64,000 nt of DNA. Origin: Portulaca oleracea. Lineage: Eukaryota; Streptophyta; Magnoliopsida; Caryophyllales; Portulacaceae. Positions 41,055 through 52,145 of the stretch are shown in pieces. The notes beneath the pieces are model-generated. The model made no database searches. It saw nothing but the letters and a program-made list of their open reading frames with translations, and was not told where the DNA came from. The translations under genes and the position numbers were made by a program. Each line of letters begins with the position of its first letter. Position 1 is the stretch's first letter. Location: NCBI GenBank assembly GCA_029582165.1, contig CM055889.1, positions 27,644,927-27,708,926 on the forward strand, given 5' to 3'.

Positions 41055-42412
41055 TTAGTGCTCATTCGGTCGGATTTGCTTATTTTCCTTGCTTGAGCGC
41101 GTCTCTTCTTTAGATCCCGACCCAGGATCATTAGCTACGATGATACTTTTCAGCTTCGGGATGTCTCGAAGAGGTGAGCGCGACGTTCTTTCACGCCTAT
41201 TGATAGCGCCAACAGTAGTAGCAAGCCAGTTACGATAGGCATCCGTCGAAGTAGTGGAGATACGATTAGGAGCAGGTGCTTCCTTTCCAGCCCGTTTTTT
41301 CCAATATTTGATCCACGATTCAATCACCGACCCTTGAAGATGGGTAAGGTCGGGAATCTCGCACGGAGGAAGGGGAATGTCTTGGGAATGCCCTATTTGC
41401 CGCATGACTCGATCAGGGAAATAATATGTAAGCTTCGTAAGGCCAAGCAGAGTGATGTGGGCCGCCTTACGAGAGTGGCTCGAGAAGCAAGGCACTTTCC
41501 ACCATTGAACCCACCAACAAATTTCCTTGTGATTCTTGAGAAAAATGACCCATTCATCAAAATTGCGGCGGGTGTCGAACTTCCTTTTGCGTTGGCAAAA
41601 GTTCGCTAGTTCCGAAGTGGTGATGGGAGAAAAGACCATGTCTAAATGCTCCATAAGCCACATCGATAGGTGGAAGAAAAAAAGTGAGAATTTTGGTTGC
41701 ACAAAAAAAAAATACATTACAACCAAAATAAAAAAAATGAAAAGAAAAAATCGACACATGATTCCACATGGACCACTCAAATGATACATGCAAAATCAGA
41801 GAAAAATAATATCAAAAAAAAAGGAAAGAAAAGAAAAAAAAGGAAAAAAGAACAAAAAGAGAGAAGAAGTGTCGATACTCACTTGAAGGGCGAGGGGACT
41901 TCCGCGAAGGGTCTGCTTTGTAGCCCATGAATCGAGACCGAGGAGGGTCTCAGCAATCATCATCGAAGCAGGATTATAACCCCCGGACATCTCATCTACG
42001 ACATAGATGAGAGAGATAGGTGCAAAACCCGAACCACCGTGATAAAATAAAAATTCAGAAAGAATGCAAAAGACCAAACCTCGCACTCGCAACACCGGGT
42101 TGAGTCTAAGCGCCTCGGGTGATTGAAAGAATTCCACTAGAGCTTGCAAATTGGCTGTGTTGCCAACCAAAATGTGTTCTAATGCTCGATGATTGAAGTT
42201 TGTCAATTCCTCGAATTTTCGCGATGGTTGTGAACAAGAGAAGGAGTTGTTGGTGGAGCATAAAGATCGAACTTGAACATGCAAGCCCACTCTTTAGTAA
42301 GTGGGCACAATTCGTTCCAAGATAAGCGAAAGACATGGAACTTAGGGTCCGAAAAGGTTAGGGCTGCTTTAAGAAACACCTAGTCGATTTTCACTTGCTT
42401 TAGGCTCAAAAT
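41055..42412 (-). pseudogene. Copy 1 antisense cargo gene B (DUF7745-like)
   Basis: Two exons on minus: about 42412-41883 (donor CAA|GTGAGT) and about 41672-41055. Recognisable: FHVFRLSWNELCPL, LQALVEFFQSPEALRLNPV, FCILSEFLFYHGG, DEMSGGYNPASMMIAETLLGL, RGSPLALQ. Exon 2 has LMEHLDMV, DEWVIFLKN and LQGSVIESWIKYWKKRAG, and ends in a Ser/Lys/Arg-rich tail. The pattern (FW/S-D-P..F-R..E-L-C-P-x-x-E-W, then multiple short helices) resembles the DUF7745 group found in plant transposons; that assignment is tentative. It matches gene B of copy 2 in order, orientation and intron position. Exon 1 has stops and frame changes; exon 2 is open. Antisense to pol and downstream of it. Confidence 0.6.
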
Positions 42413-43111
42413 TAGGGATAGGTTGTAGTAAGTGAGATGTCATTTTTCGGGTTTGGTGAGTGTGTTCATCCATGAGTTGAGTTTCCTTTCGAAGGCCATA
42501 GTTGTAAGCAAGAGAAGAGGGGTTTGAGTGAGAACAAGAATGGGATGAAGACTCAAAATGACAAAGCAAGCTTACATACCCACGGTTCTGCCCAGTACAC
42601 AGTTGCTCAACTAGATAAAAAGGGATGTATACAGTGTCCGGCAACACGCATTCGGATGAACCACGGTGGCTGTCACCGTGTGTAGGCCGACCGGCCATGA
42701 AGTAGAGGGGATGAACTCATTTTGTGAGTTCACACCCCTACGTGCATGCATCCAGGAAAAAAAACACGTTTGTGCACGGTTCCTACGTGTTTGTATAATG
42801 TTTGTTTTTCCTTTATTTCCTAGTGTAAAAATGTAATTTTATTTCTTCCTCTTTTAGTTTTAGAAATTGTAATTTATGTTGTACATTATTCTTTTTCTTA
42901 TTTCTTCCTTGTAAATAGTCAGAGGTTGACCTAAAAATAAATAAAAATGGGTGCTTGCATGTCGCATCATTAGAGAGTCAAAATCACCTAAAATCGAGTC
43001 TTCCTGATTGCATTTTAATTGTGCATTTCTTTACTACATGGCATTTCTTTTACATTGCCTAAATAAGAAAAGAAAAAAGAGATAAAAGAAGGGCAAACCT
43101 TGCCGCAATGC
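42413..43111 (-). other. Copy 1 spacer between antisense genes A and B
   Basis: About 700 bp holding the end of gene A transcription and the promoter side of gene B. A GC-rich inverted motif GTAGGCCGACCGGCC lies at ~42683-42697, and CTCATTTTGTGAG near 42717. The ORF starting at 42698 on minus is probably untranslated leader, not a gene. Confidence 0.45.
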
Positions 43112-45652
43112 CTAGCAGTTCCCGCCAAAACTACCGCTGCCGAACAAGCTCCTGACAGTCACATCAACAAAGGAGTCCAACTGTGGATCGTCTTGAGTAC
43201 CAGAAGGATTGGACAAGAATTTGTTGGAAGGCATGCCATGAAAACCAGAGCCCGGATAACCCTGGCTAAAGCCAGGGGGCTGACTGTAAGGGACAATAGA
43301 TTGAACATGATACTGAGGCGCCCATGGACTAAGCACTCTCTCCATTGAACCTTGGAATCCACTAGATTCCGAACAATCTTCCCCCATGAACTCCGGGATA
43401 TCAGGAGACCTTCACCGCGAAGAGCTGGCATAGGGATCGCATGGCACACTCATCAGATCCTGATCCCTACGCCTAGATGGTCCTGCCCCTGGATCTTCGT
43501 GGAAACCTCTATTACATGTTTCTCCTGCTGAAGAGTGGCGAGGAGGACGTCTTGACGAGCTCCCGGAACCTGGAAAACTCACATGGGAGTGGGCCTCGTT
43601 ATCTTCATCACTAGCAGCCGGCATCGGACCCCGATATTGGCGATTTTTGAAGTTCTGATCAATGAACTCCCGAGCCGTGATGCCTTCCCGTAACAAAACG
43701 CAGATGTTTGCACGAAAGGAAGATCCATAAGAATCAATAGAGCAAGATGAACGGTTGTTAAATATGCAACTTACTGGATTTGTATCAAAGAACTGCAACA
43801 CTTCATGATCGTCATGCACAAGCGGGATGAATCCAAGCAGCATATCTTCACCCTCAGCCTGCTCAAGCGCCTCTGCATGTTGGTCCAGAAGAGGATCATA
43901 ATATCCCCCCAGCTACAGAAGGACAAACATCATTAGGATACTAGAAATCCACAGTATTAATACAAAAACGGAGGAAATGCTAAAACCTGAGCAAAAGCAA
44001 AGCGTCCTCTATGCTGAGGAGCCGCTTCTTCCAAGTTATCCGTCGGTACCACAAAATTGACCGCTATTTCACTAACCATCAGCCGAGCTATTTCAGCCGT
44101 CGCCAAGGCTTGCCTATCAAAGATGAGCTCGGGAGGATCCATGGGAAATCTTGGAGGTCATTCCCCAGTATGCTAAAAGGAGAAGCGTTCCCCCAAATAG
44201 AAAGTGAAACCAGAAGGACCTTCCAACAACAAGCGACGCTCGCTTGCTTCCCTTCCAAGGCGTATATCATAATGAAGGTCCTTTGCATTGTATCCATTCC
44301 ATGGGAATCGGACAATGTCCTCCTGCAGCAACAGTCGTCACCATAGGCTCGAAAAGAGAAAAGGCAAATAAGAAAAATGCAAGACATACCGGTCTGAGGT
44401 TGTCGATGATCCTCCTAAGTCCATTCAAATCCTTGAAATGGAATTTTTGATCGCTGGTAGCCTGATGCTTCTGACCATCACCGAACAACTGGAACGCGCA
44501 TATCACCGTTGTTGGTTCCACCAACTGTAGGAAGGAAATAGGCCATGACCCACACCTGCACACCAGGGAAGGTTCTTAGTAAAAAAGAAATTTGCACCTT
44601 ACAAATTTCTAAATAGAAAAATCTTGGAGCATACCTCCAAGACTCGCCAAAGGCTGCTCCCTAGGTTGAGCCTCTTGGCCTCCGTCGCCTTTATACGCGC
44701 CATTGTGTCACAGCCGTTGGGTCAGCAGGCAACTCGCATTCCCTTGACCAAATGGGCATACGCAGCAGCCGCCCAGTTAAAAAATCTCATCTCGCCAAAA
44801 TTCAGGAGGTGATGTGCCCAGGAGATTGTGATTGTGTCTCCGCGGTTTGCAAAAATTGTTGCATTGATAAAATGCACCAGCACAATGAATTGACGTTGAG
44901 GAAGAGGAAGGGTCCCAAATCCTTCACTTTTTATAACGACTGCCAGATGCGTGTATCGCAAGCCGCCAATTCGTTCTGCCAACGCGGTAACAGGTTGCAA
45001 AAGCACATGAACGCGAGGATCGACATCCTTCTGAAACTCTAGTAGCTGGCCACCCCAGCTAAGACCTGTAATCATCACAAAGTCAAAAGGAGTAAGCATC
45101 ATCTCCCTAACTGGGAGGTGAAAAGAGTTCGTGGTATCCCAGAAACGCTCCACGATAGCTCGGCCGTATGTCCTCTTGTTGCTACGGATCTTCCATGCCC
45201 TCAGGCAGTCTAGAAAAGGGCCAAAACCAGCATCCCTCACGACGCTTGAATAAAATGCGCCCACCTTCGCATGGAAGGACAAGGTTATTATACCCTGAAT
45301 ACTCCTACATGCCTTGAAGAAGTCTTCCTACAATAAGGTCAAAAGAAGAATCTAAGGTGTAAAGTACTTCAAGAAAAATTCAAGGTAACTAAGGTTGCTT
45401 TAGGATTCAACTTAAATTACAACAGTAAATAGCATGCAAATCAACTGCAAAAACGAAACATGCTATATGATGTTAGGGGGAGCATACCGAGTCATGAGAA
45501 CGAAAGAACCATGCATGCTCATCTTGGCGAAAGACCAACTGAGCCAGAATGGAGTCCCTACTAGGATACTCCCGCTGCACCGTCCTTACGTACGGACGCT
45601 CTTGAACTGCTGGTTGAGTAACACGTCTGCGTCCCCTCCGAAAGAAATTCAT
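43112..45652 (-). pseudogene. Copy 1 antisense cargo gene A (plant mobile domain protein)
   Basis: Multi-exon gene on minus. Exon 1 is 45652-45488 (MNFFRRGRRR.. HAWFFRSHDS, donor G|GTATGC). Exon 2 is 45327-44635 (after TTGTAG; KVGAFYSSVVRDAGFGPFL, FWDTTNSFHLPVREMMLTPFDFVMITGL, LPQRQFIVLVHFINATIFANRGD). Further exons at ~44530-44400, ~44340-43980 and 43843-43112 (Ser/Arg/Pro-rich tail, then Gly/Pro/Tyr/Ser-rich end). The FWDTT..F-x-x-P..M-x-L-T..D..x-I-T-G-L pattern is the plant mobile domain (MAIN/MAIL family and transposon relatives). It has a TATA box at 45761-45766. A TGA in exon 2 and frame changes later make it a pseudogene. Function unknown; related host proteins act in transcription and silencing. 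Confidence 0.75.
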
Positions 45653-45760
45653 ACTCTTGCGATAAGTTTTAAAAACCTATAAGATTTCCTAGAGAGAGAA
45701 TAAGAACCAAGAAGGAGGAACTCGGCTATGGATTATGAAGGAATGCCGAGCTTAAGCCCA

Positions 45761-45766
45761 TTTATA
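45761..45766 (-). promoter_or_regulatory. TATA box of antisense gene A (copy 1)
   Basis: TATAAA on minus, ~110 bp before the gene A start codon, within CTATAAATGGGC. Copy 2 inserted 21 bp further upstream, so the rest of the promoter now lies beyond 63324, including a CACGTGGC G-box (plus 63332-63339). Confidence 0.6.
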
Positions 45767-46053
45767 GGCAAATTGAGTGAGCCCCTTGTAGGAACCGGAA
45801 AAAAAATTCCTGTTCGGGGAAATTATTTTCGGATGCGCTACTTAATCGATCAACAGCCGACTAAGGTTGCTTAATCCTTAAATAAGGATATTTTTATTTT
45901 CGAAATTCATGTTCGGGTGGTGAAATTTTATTTATTTTACAAATCCGTTTTTTTAATTTAAATATTGAAATTACACGAAATATATTAATAATGATTCAGA
46001 ATCGGCCCACAACACATTTAGGCCCAAAAGGAGCACGCGGGCTGCTAGAATCG

Positions 46054-47229
46054 TCAAAACCCGCGCGGGTTTTGACTCCGCGTCTCTTGGGTCGGGCCGC
46101 CTGTTTCCCTCGGGCCAGAGAACATGAATTTGAAATAATAAAACCCGTGCGGGTTTTATTAATTCCTACACATTTTCTCTCGATTTTCCACTTTGAATTG
46201 GGTGTGGGAAAGATATTAAATCATTTCTTAATCATTTTTATGTAAATTTCAATATTAAATAGTTAAACAGATTATAAAAAGAATAAAGAGTCGCCAGCCG
46301 AATTAAGGAAACCGACAAACCATAAAATTAATGAAAATAACTCCGGTCTAAGAAACCCAATTCCAAGTCCGGGGGTAAGGTTACGAATTCGAGAATTATA
46401 AGAATTCTCGAATTCGCCTGTTAGAAAACAAACTCTACTAAAATCGACATTAAATTGAAAAAGAGCGGGGAGAAGTTTAATTAATTTCGCAATTTTATAT
46501 TCTTAAGCATGCAATATAAAGAATGGGGTTTTTGTTTTACAAAAATATGCACATATAACGTAAAATAAAAGGCGAATTACATGATTAAATAATAATAACG
46601 AAAAGAAACATAAAACCGAACCTCTCTGATTTAGAAGCCCTACTGCGACGATCGAAATGCCTTGACTTCCCTTGATTTGATGGATGAAGGATGGGTATAA
46701 GAGGAGTAGAATGATAGTATGTGGGTGATATTTTTGGTAGAGTTATGGTAATGAGAATAGTGAGAATGATGGAAGTATGATGAGAGTTTAGGAGAGTAAG
46801 GGTAGAATTATGATGATAGTTGGTGAGAGTTTGGGTAGAATGATGGTATTAGTTGATGAAAATGAATGGAATGGAGGGGTGTATTTATAGGTGAATGAGG
46901 TGAAGTTTTAGGAGGGAAAATGAGGGAGACACATCCCCATGATCATGCCCCCTAATCCATGCAAAATGAAATCAAAGCTCAAGGTCAACACACATGGGCT
47001 AATATCATGGGATGATGATCAAATTTTTTGGCGCCGGATCCTTGAATATAAACCCGCGCGACTTTTCTCAATCTGGCACACGGATTGCTAACGTAAGCAA
47101 CGCCAAAACGACGTGCTTCAGGGAATACAAAACCCGCGCGGGTTTTGTAGTGTTTGGGTCTGGGCGCGCCTTGGGCCTGTCCTGGTTCTGGGCCCTCCTC
47201 TTCAAATAAACCCGTGCGGGTTTTATTTT
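46054..47229. repeat. AAAACCCGCGCGGGTTTT palindromes in LTR, ~78-bp phase
   Basis: Perfect or near-perfect palindromes of 18-24 bp at 46054-46075, 46137-46160, 47049-47066 (half-decayed), 47127-47148 and 47205-47229. The last three have centres ~78 bp apart; the first two are 84 bp apart. The flanking bases also vary in a symmetric way (TC..GA, AAT..ATT, AC..GT), so symmetry extends beyond the core. Confidence 0.9.
46384..46416. repeat. AT-rich hairpin in LTR
   Basis: Arms CGAATTCGAGAATT and its complement around a short ATAA-type loop. The same hairpin is kept base for base in the other LTR at 62378-62410, although neighbouring bases differ. It lies in the transcribed side of the LTR and could act in RNA 3' end formation or dimerisation (inference). 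Confidence 0.85.
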
Positions 47230-47344
47230 TGGTATTGGGCTGACTTGATCCGGTTTGTTTGCATTGCCTACTTCGTTGGCCCAAAGATGTATCCGACGCT
47301 CTTAACAAGTCGGGATTATTTTGGTGCAAATCCCGGTGTCTACA

Positions 47345-47359
47345 GAGAGCCCCCACTTT
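47345..47359 (-). promoter_or_regulatory. Polypurine tract of Tat copy 2
   Basis: On minus AAAGTGGGGGCTCTC directly precedes the 3' LTR start TGTAGACACC, the usual Tat plus-strand primer form. Confidence 0.85.
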
Positions 47360-47395
47360 GATCGAGTCCGAATAGGACGAAGGTCAAAGTAGACT

Positions 47396-47760
47396 TGATG
47401 TTTGTCTTGATGCTGGCGATGCTCTTTTGTGTGGCGATCAGGTTACATTGATGCTGATGATGATGTCGTCGGTAACCTTTAGGCGGCAACCGTTGGACGG
47501 CTGATGATGCTGGTGATGGCAATGTCGTCGAAAACCTTTGGGTGGCAATCGTTGGACGGCTACTGCTGATGAAGAGGTCGTCGGTAACCTTTAGGTGGTA
47601 ACCATTTGGACGATTAATGCTGAAGAATGTCGTTTGGAGACCTTTACGCGGAATCCGTTTGAATGACTGCTGTTGTTAACATCGTCAGAGTCCTTTATGT
47701 GGAATCCGTTCGACGACTGTTGATGACGACATTGTTGGAGGCCTTTAGGTGGGCCCGGGT
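47396..47760. repeat. Minisatellite of ~50-59-bp units next to 3' LTR
   Basis: Six imperfect units with core GTCGTCGGTAACCTTTAGG and CAACCGTTGGACGGCTG start near 47465, 47524, 47577, 47629, 47680 and 47730; spacing shrinks from 59 to 50 bp. It lies between the purine tract and the antisense gene A, at the 3' end of the element. Tat elements are known to carry such arrays, and some seed satellite DNA. Confidence 0.85.
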
Positions 47761-48025
47761 CTTATGTGGATGAGGACGTGCCACGCAACCATGTTTCTTC
47801 TTTGGGTGGCAAAGGGATGACCTTTGGATTTTCAACCAATGAAACGCATTTGGCATCTCGAGGCGGGTCCTAGAAACGAGCGGTTCATATTCACCCAACG
47901 TTTCTATGAATACCAAGCTTCATTCAACTCAATCACTCACACCTTCAACTCTTCCTTATCTCTCTATTTTCTCCTTTTCTCTCTAGAAAGTTTGTTCTTT
48001 GAAGATAATTTGAGTTCTTTGGAAG

Positions 48026-51000
48026 ATGCATCCTCGAGGTCATAGGAATCCTCCTCTTCCACATGCGGCGACATGGTCCCATGAGATGTCTTCTCGTCGT
48101 AATTTTATTCCGGGTGCGAATGTCGACCCTTCGGACCTTACTATTCAGCCTTGGAACCATGCTTGGTTCTACCGTTCCCATGGCAAGGTAATTTCCAAAA
48201 CCTCTCTTTTTATGCTTAGTTTAATAAAAAATGAGCAAGCACGAATTTATTTTCATGTCTTGTCGATTTTTCATTATTTTAAGCATGCTTGCATGTCCTC
48301 ATGATGGCTCTTTTTATGCATTACAAACGATAACCCAACTTGAGAAACGGACCAAACCCGACCCATGGGAAAAATAGTGTGGGTTTTATGCATGCTCGAC
48401 CCAAAGAAAATCGGCCCATTAGGAAAGAGAAAACCAGTGCGGTTTTCTGGCCTGTAGGCCGTCAAAGAGAACATCGGGCCTGGATGTGCGACCCATCAGA
48501 GAACAAAAACTCGTGCAGGTTTTCGTTCTACTGGGCCGGCTCATTTGGGTCGTATGGGATTTTTTTCTTTTTTGTTTTTGTTTTTGTTTTTGTTTGCACT
48601 TCTTTTTTTTTTCATTTTCCAATTTACCTATCTTGTGGGCCATGGCTGTGAGCCCAGTGTTGGTGCTGGGTCCAGCTAGGGCTCGAGAGAATATGCCTTG
48701 GTCCAACGTATTTAGATGAGCCCCCAACTTTAACTGGCCCCTTCTGTTTGCCTTTAGGAGGACAACTTGAAAACCCTTGGTGTCCTAAAGGATCCTCTTA
48801 AGGTAGCCACCTCAATTCCTGTGAATTTTGTTGACAACACCTTGACTGCGGCGGGACTCATGCTGTTCTGGAAATGTCTGGTGGCCTGGAAGGGTCGTAC
48901 ATATCGTGTTATAGGTCGTGCCATAGCTGAAAGGTTTTGGGACACCACCATCTCCTTTTCATCTATCTGTGAGTGAGATGACGGTTACCCCTACAGATTT
49001 TGTCATGATCACTGGTCTTCCGTGCGGTGGGCGTGATGTAGTTTTTGACGCTGAGATTCCACCCATGGTCTTGGATCTTCTAGGTCCAGTGTCAACGCGT
49101 TTAGGCCAAGGGCAGGGCCTTTCCAACCTTACTTACGCGCATTTTGAGGCGGCCATTCGTGATGCCAACTTCCAGAACTTGCCTGGGGATCAACGCCGCT
49201 TCATTTTCTTGGCGTACATCATTTCTTCTACCCTATTCGCCAACCGGGGTGACAACATCACTTTGACGTGGCTTCGGAATCTTCTGGACTTAAATGATGT
49301 CCGGAACTTGAACTGGGGCAAGGCGGCTTACGCGAACTTCATCCTCTGGCTTCACCGTGGCGTTAGGCTTTCTCAGGATACTGATCCGGTTTACCTCCAC
49401 GATTCTCATACTCGCTATCAGTACGGCCCTTCTCTGTGGAAGGTGCTCAAAGTATGTCCCCGAGACTCTTCTCTTTATAGTTTTGCTACTCTTTCGATCC
49501 TTCTTTGACTTTATATTCATGCAGCCATGGGCATATGAGTATATTCTGTCTTTGGGCATTCGCTCCAAGAAGAATAAGACAGTCCCATGTATATAAGCTT
49601 CGTTCTAGTCGGGTAGTCTCGATCGCATTCGTCGCATGTTGGATAACCTCACCCCGGTATTTCTTTATACCTAGCGCCTTTATTTATTTTGCTTCTATTC
49701 TTGAAGTGACTCTCTTTCTTTCTCAGGACCACGTGAACTGGCGTCCATGGGCGGAGTTTGACTTGAGCGGATTGCCTACCCCTTTGCAAACAGTGGAGCA
49801 TGATACTCGCCTTCGCATCCTGATGGAGGGACCCTCAGGCTTCATATAGTACTTGGGGGAGAGAGCTACGAGGCAAATCCTGGGTGGATATCCCAGCCTT
49901 ATACCCCAGAATCCTCCAGAGCACATGTTCGAGCCATGGCGCTCCCTCCGGGTGCATTGGGAGATTGGATTCGCAGCCAAGACTTCGACAATTTTGTGCA
50001 TAACGTCCTACAGGAGCAATTTGATGAGGAATTTCAACACTACTTGAGCCGTTTGGTGCCCCGGGTGGTAGGTATCTTCTTCCATTGGATTTTTCGTTGT
50101 GTTTCTGGCTAATTCCTGATCATAAAGTTTGTAGCTGGGGCCTTATGCTAAGGACGCTGAGGCGGAGGCTCCACCAGCGAGAAGAAGGATTGGTGGTTTC
50201 TTGGAGGTAGAGACTAGCAGTCAATGCTCGGCACTCCGAGAGTTTGATTGGAAACCGGTAAGTCTTCATGCTGCTTCTCTTTCTCCTTTATGCCATTTAT
50301 ACACGTCTAACCTTGGCCTCATCGTCTTCCACCCAAGATGAGATGTCTTCCGTCAAGTGACCAAGGAGTGGAGTACTATGCTGAAGCACATTGACCGGGC
50401 ATTTACCGGCTCAGGAAGATATCGTGGGAACACTACCAGAAGGGCTGATGTGGAGGCCGATGCAGAGTCCATTCCTCGGGATCCCTCACGGCGTTCTACT
50501 GCCGAAGTCCCTCGTACTGAGCCCCCACGTCGCTCTTCGGCAGGGGAGTATTCTTCTCGGGGCCGATCTTGGGAAGAGGATTGTAGATCCTCTCGTCCTC
50601 CTCTAGCAGCCGTGCCAGACGGTCGCGGCAAAGGCATGATGATCGAGAGTCATCATTCAACTGGGTCCCATCATAGCAGATCTGGCAGCAGAGGTCGCCG
50701 TCCTATGGAGGAGGACATGGCTCAGATGTCCTTGGAGGAACAATTTGGCCATGGGGGGTCACATCACAGTGTTGGGTTGGTGGCGATACCTAACCTCATT
50801 CCTACTGGGTAGAAGACGCTTCGGAGTCTAGTGCTACTAACCAGCCTTCTCATTCTCCCCGCACTCCGGCTTCAGTGCGTTCTGCTCGTCGTGGTCAGGA
50901 AATTGTGGTGAGGGACCATGATTCAGGTGCATCCGTAGGGTATCCTGGCGGTCAAACACTAGCAGATGACGCTACTTCACGTCCAGCACCATATGACGTC

Positions 51001-51439
51001 TCCTCTTTTGGCTATGGTTCTTATTCTGCTGGATGGCCAGTCTCGACCCCTGGAATAGGTCCTTCATGGCCTAAGGGTGCGCAAGAGTGGTCTGCACCCC
51101 AACACTCTTGGCTAGGAGGATCCTCCTCTTCTGGTTGGCCAGCCCCCCGATTATGGAACTGGTCCTGTATGGCCTACTCCTTCTGTTGAGTGGCACGTTC
51201 CTGACCATTCATGGCTAGCCGGTTCGCAGGAGCATTCCATATCATCTCCGTCGAGCGTGCATCCTTCCGAGGTTCCCTTGTCTGGGCCACCGCAGACAGC
51301 TCCTGGTCCTGACTATTATTCTTGGGACACCTACTTTGGTACAGCTGGTGCCTCCAACACTGGGACTTCTCATGCTGGTGCCGACCCGATTAGTGACAGC
51401 GGCGATTCGGGCTCCCTGTGGTGTGATCAAAACTCTTGA
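48026..51439 (+). pseudogene. Copy 2 antisense cargo gene A (plant mobile domain protein)
   Basis: Plus-strand gene, opposite to the element's own pol. Exons by GT-AG and comparison with copy 1: 48026-48187 (.. NHAWFYRSHGK), 48758-49451, 49525-49656, 49729-50067, 50135-50257 and ~50339-51439. The PMD core in exon 2 has GRAIAERFWDTT, EMTVTPTDFVMITGLPCGG, LPGDQRRFIFLAYIISSTLFANRGD and LDLNDVRNLNWGKAAYA. Exon 4 has EGPSGF and YLGERATRQI. Exon 6 is Arg/Ser/Pro-rich, then Gly/Ser/Tyr/Trp-rich low complexity. One-base frame change at ~48961; stops in exons 3, 4 and 6. Exon order and intron positions match copy 1. Intron 1 carries degenerate palindromes (centres ~48438 and ~48516, 78 bp apart). Likely an accessory protein of the element; role unknown. 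Confidence 0.75.
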
Positions 51440-52145
51440 CAAGCAAGACTTTATACATTTTTAGACTTTTGTTATGCAGAACTGATTTGTACTCTTTTTT
51501 ATTTTAATGCAGGACTCTTTATGAATTTTATTTCTTATTTTATATGCAAGACTCGGTGAATGCACGACTTTATTTTATTAATACACATCTGAATGATTTT
51601 CTACATGACGGGATTAATCCCAATTTAATCCCGCTTCCCCAAAAAGAAAAGAAAAACCTAAGTATCAGAGTAAACTCGAGCAAAAAATTTCGGAACCGAG
51701 CATCATTGGGTCAATATCCAAAACATTAAAAATACATGAACGGGCCAGTTCAATTTCAAGGCCCAAAATACCATCATACACAGGCGGGCTGAGTTGCAAA
51801 AAGGGGCCCATCTCGATAGAAAACCCGCGCGGGTTTTCTCTTTAACAGGCCCTGGGCCTGGGCTTGGACAGGTGCGCGCGCGTAGGCCTAGAAGGATCAA
51901 AACCCGCGCGGGTTTTGATTTTCTTTTCCTTTTTTTTTTTGGTTAGCCGTTGCAAATGGGCTAAAATCATGGGATACGGAGGGCAACGGCTATATGAACG
52001 TTGGTGGTTGCATTTTCTCCATTTTTGATCAAGAATGAAGGTGTATAAATACCCAATGTTATGCATACAAGCATCACTACTCATCACTATTTCTAAGCCC
52101 TCATCACATATTCTCCTAAAACTCAAAGAAAACTTCCCGGTTTTC
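51440..52145 (+). other. Spacer between copy 2 genes A and B, with two palindromes
   Basis: Holds the 3' end of gene A and the promoter side of gene B. Two perfect copies of AAAACCCGCGCGGGTTTT lie at 51820-51837 and 51899-51916, centres 79 bp apart, about 230-330 bp upstream of the gene B start. A further CTGGGCCTGGGC / GCGCGCGCG stretch lies between them. A TATAAATA box is at 52044-52051. Confidence 0.75.

Larger units (their letters stand above)
33475..45786 (+). mobile_element. Tat/Ogre-lineage retrotransposon copy 1 (left part; continues after 63324)
   Basis: Begins TGTAGACACCGGGATTTTG at 33475, the same first 17 bases as the LTR of copy 2 (read on minus). After ~34000 its untranslated leader matches copy 2's leader (61140-60500). 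Then come gag, RT, RNase H, a second archaeal-type RNase H and integrase, followed by two antisense genes. Protease and G-patch are missing. The LTR end and primer site could not be located, suggesting a deletion around 33990. It is interrupted at 45787 by copy 2 and resumes at 63325. The 3' LTR is not in view. Confidence 0.8.
45787..47344 (-). repeat. 3' LTR of Tat copy 2
   Basis: On minus starts TGTAGACACCGGG (47344) and ends GGTTCCTACA (45787). TATA-type CTATAAATA is on minus near 46882-46890. Palindromes are centred at ~47216, 47137 and 47059 (upstream of TATA) and ~46148 and 46064 (downstream). A hairpin is at 46384-46416. GATGATGG-rich imperfect repeats lie at 46690-46860. Aligns with 61791-63324 along its whole length with scattered substitutions and small indels. 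Confidence 0.93.

Noticed and set aside
42369..42698. Minus-strand 109-aa ORF between antisense genes A and B
   Set aside because: Starts inside a palindromic promoter-like motif, has no counterpart in copy 2, and the conserved gene B sequence begins only after it in another frame.
48419..48727. Minus-strand 102-aa ORF with Lys/Gln repeats
   Set aside because: Arises from the T-rich tract TTTTTGTTTTTGTTTTTG in intron 1 of gene A; no homology.
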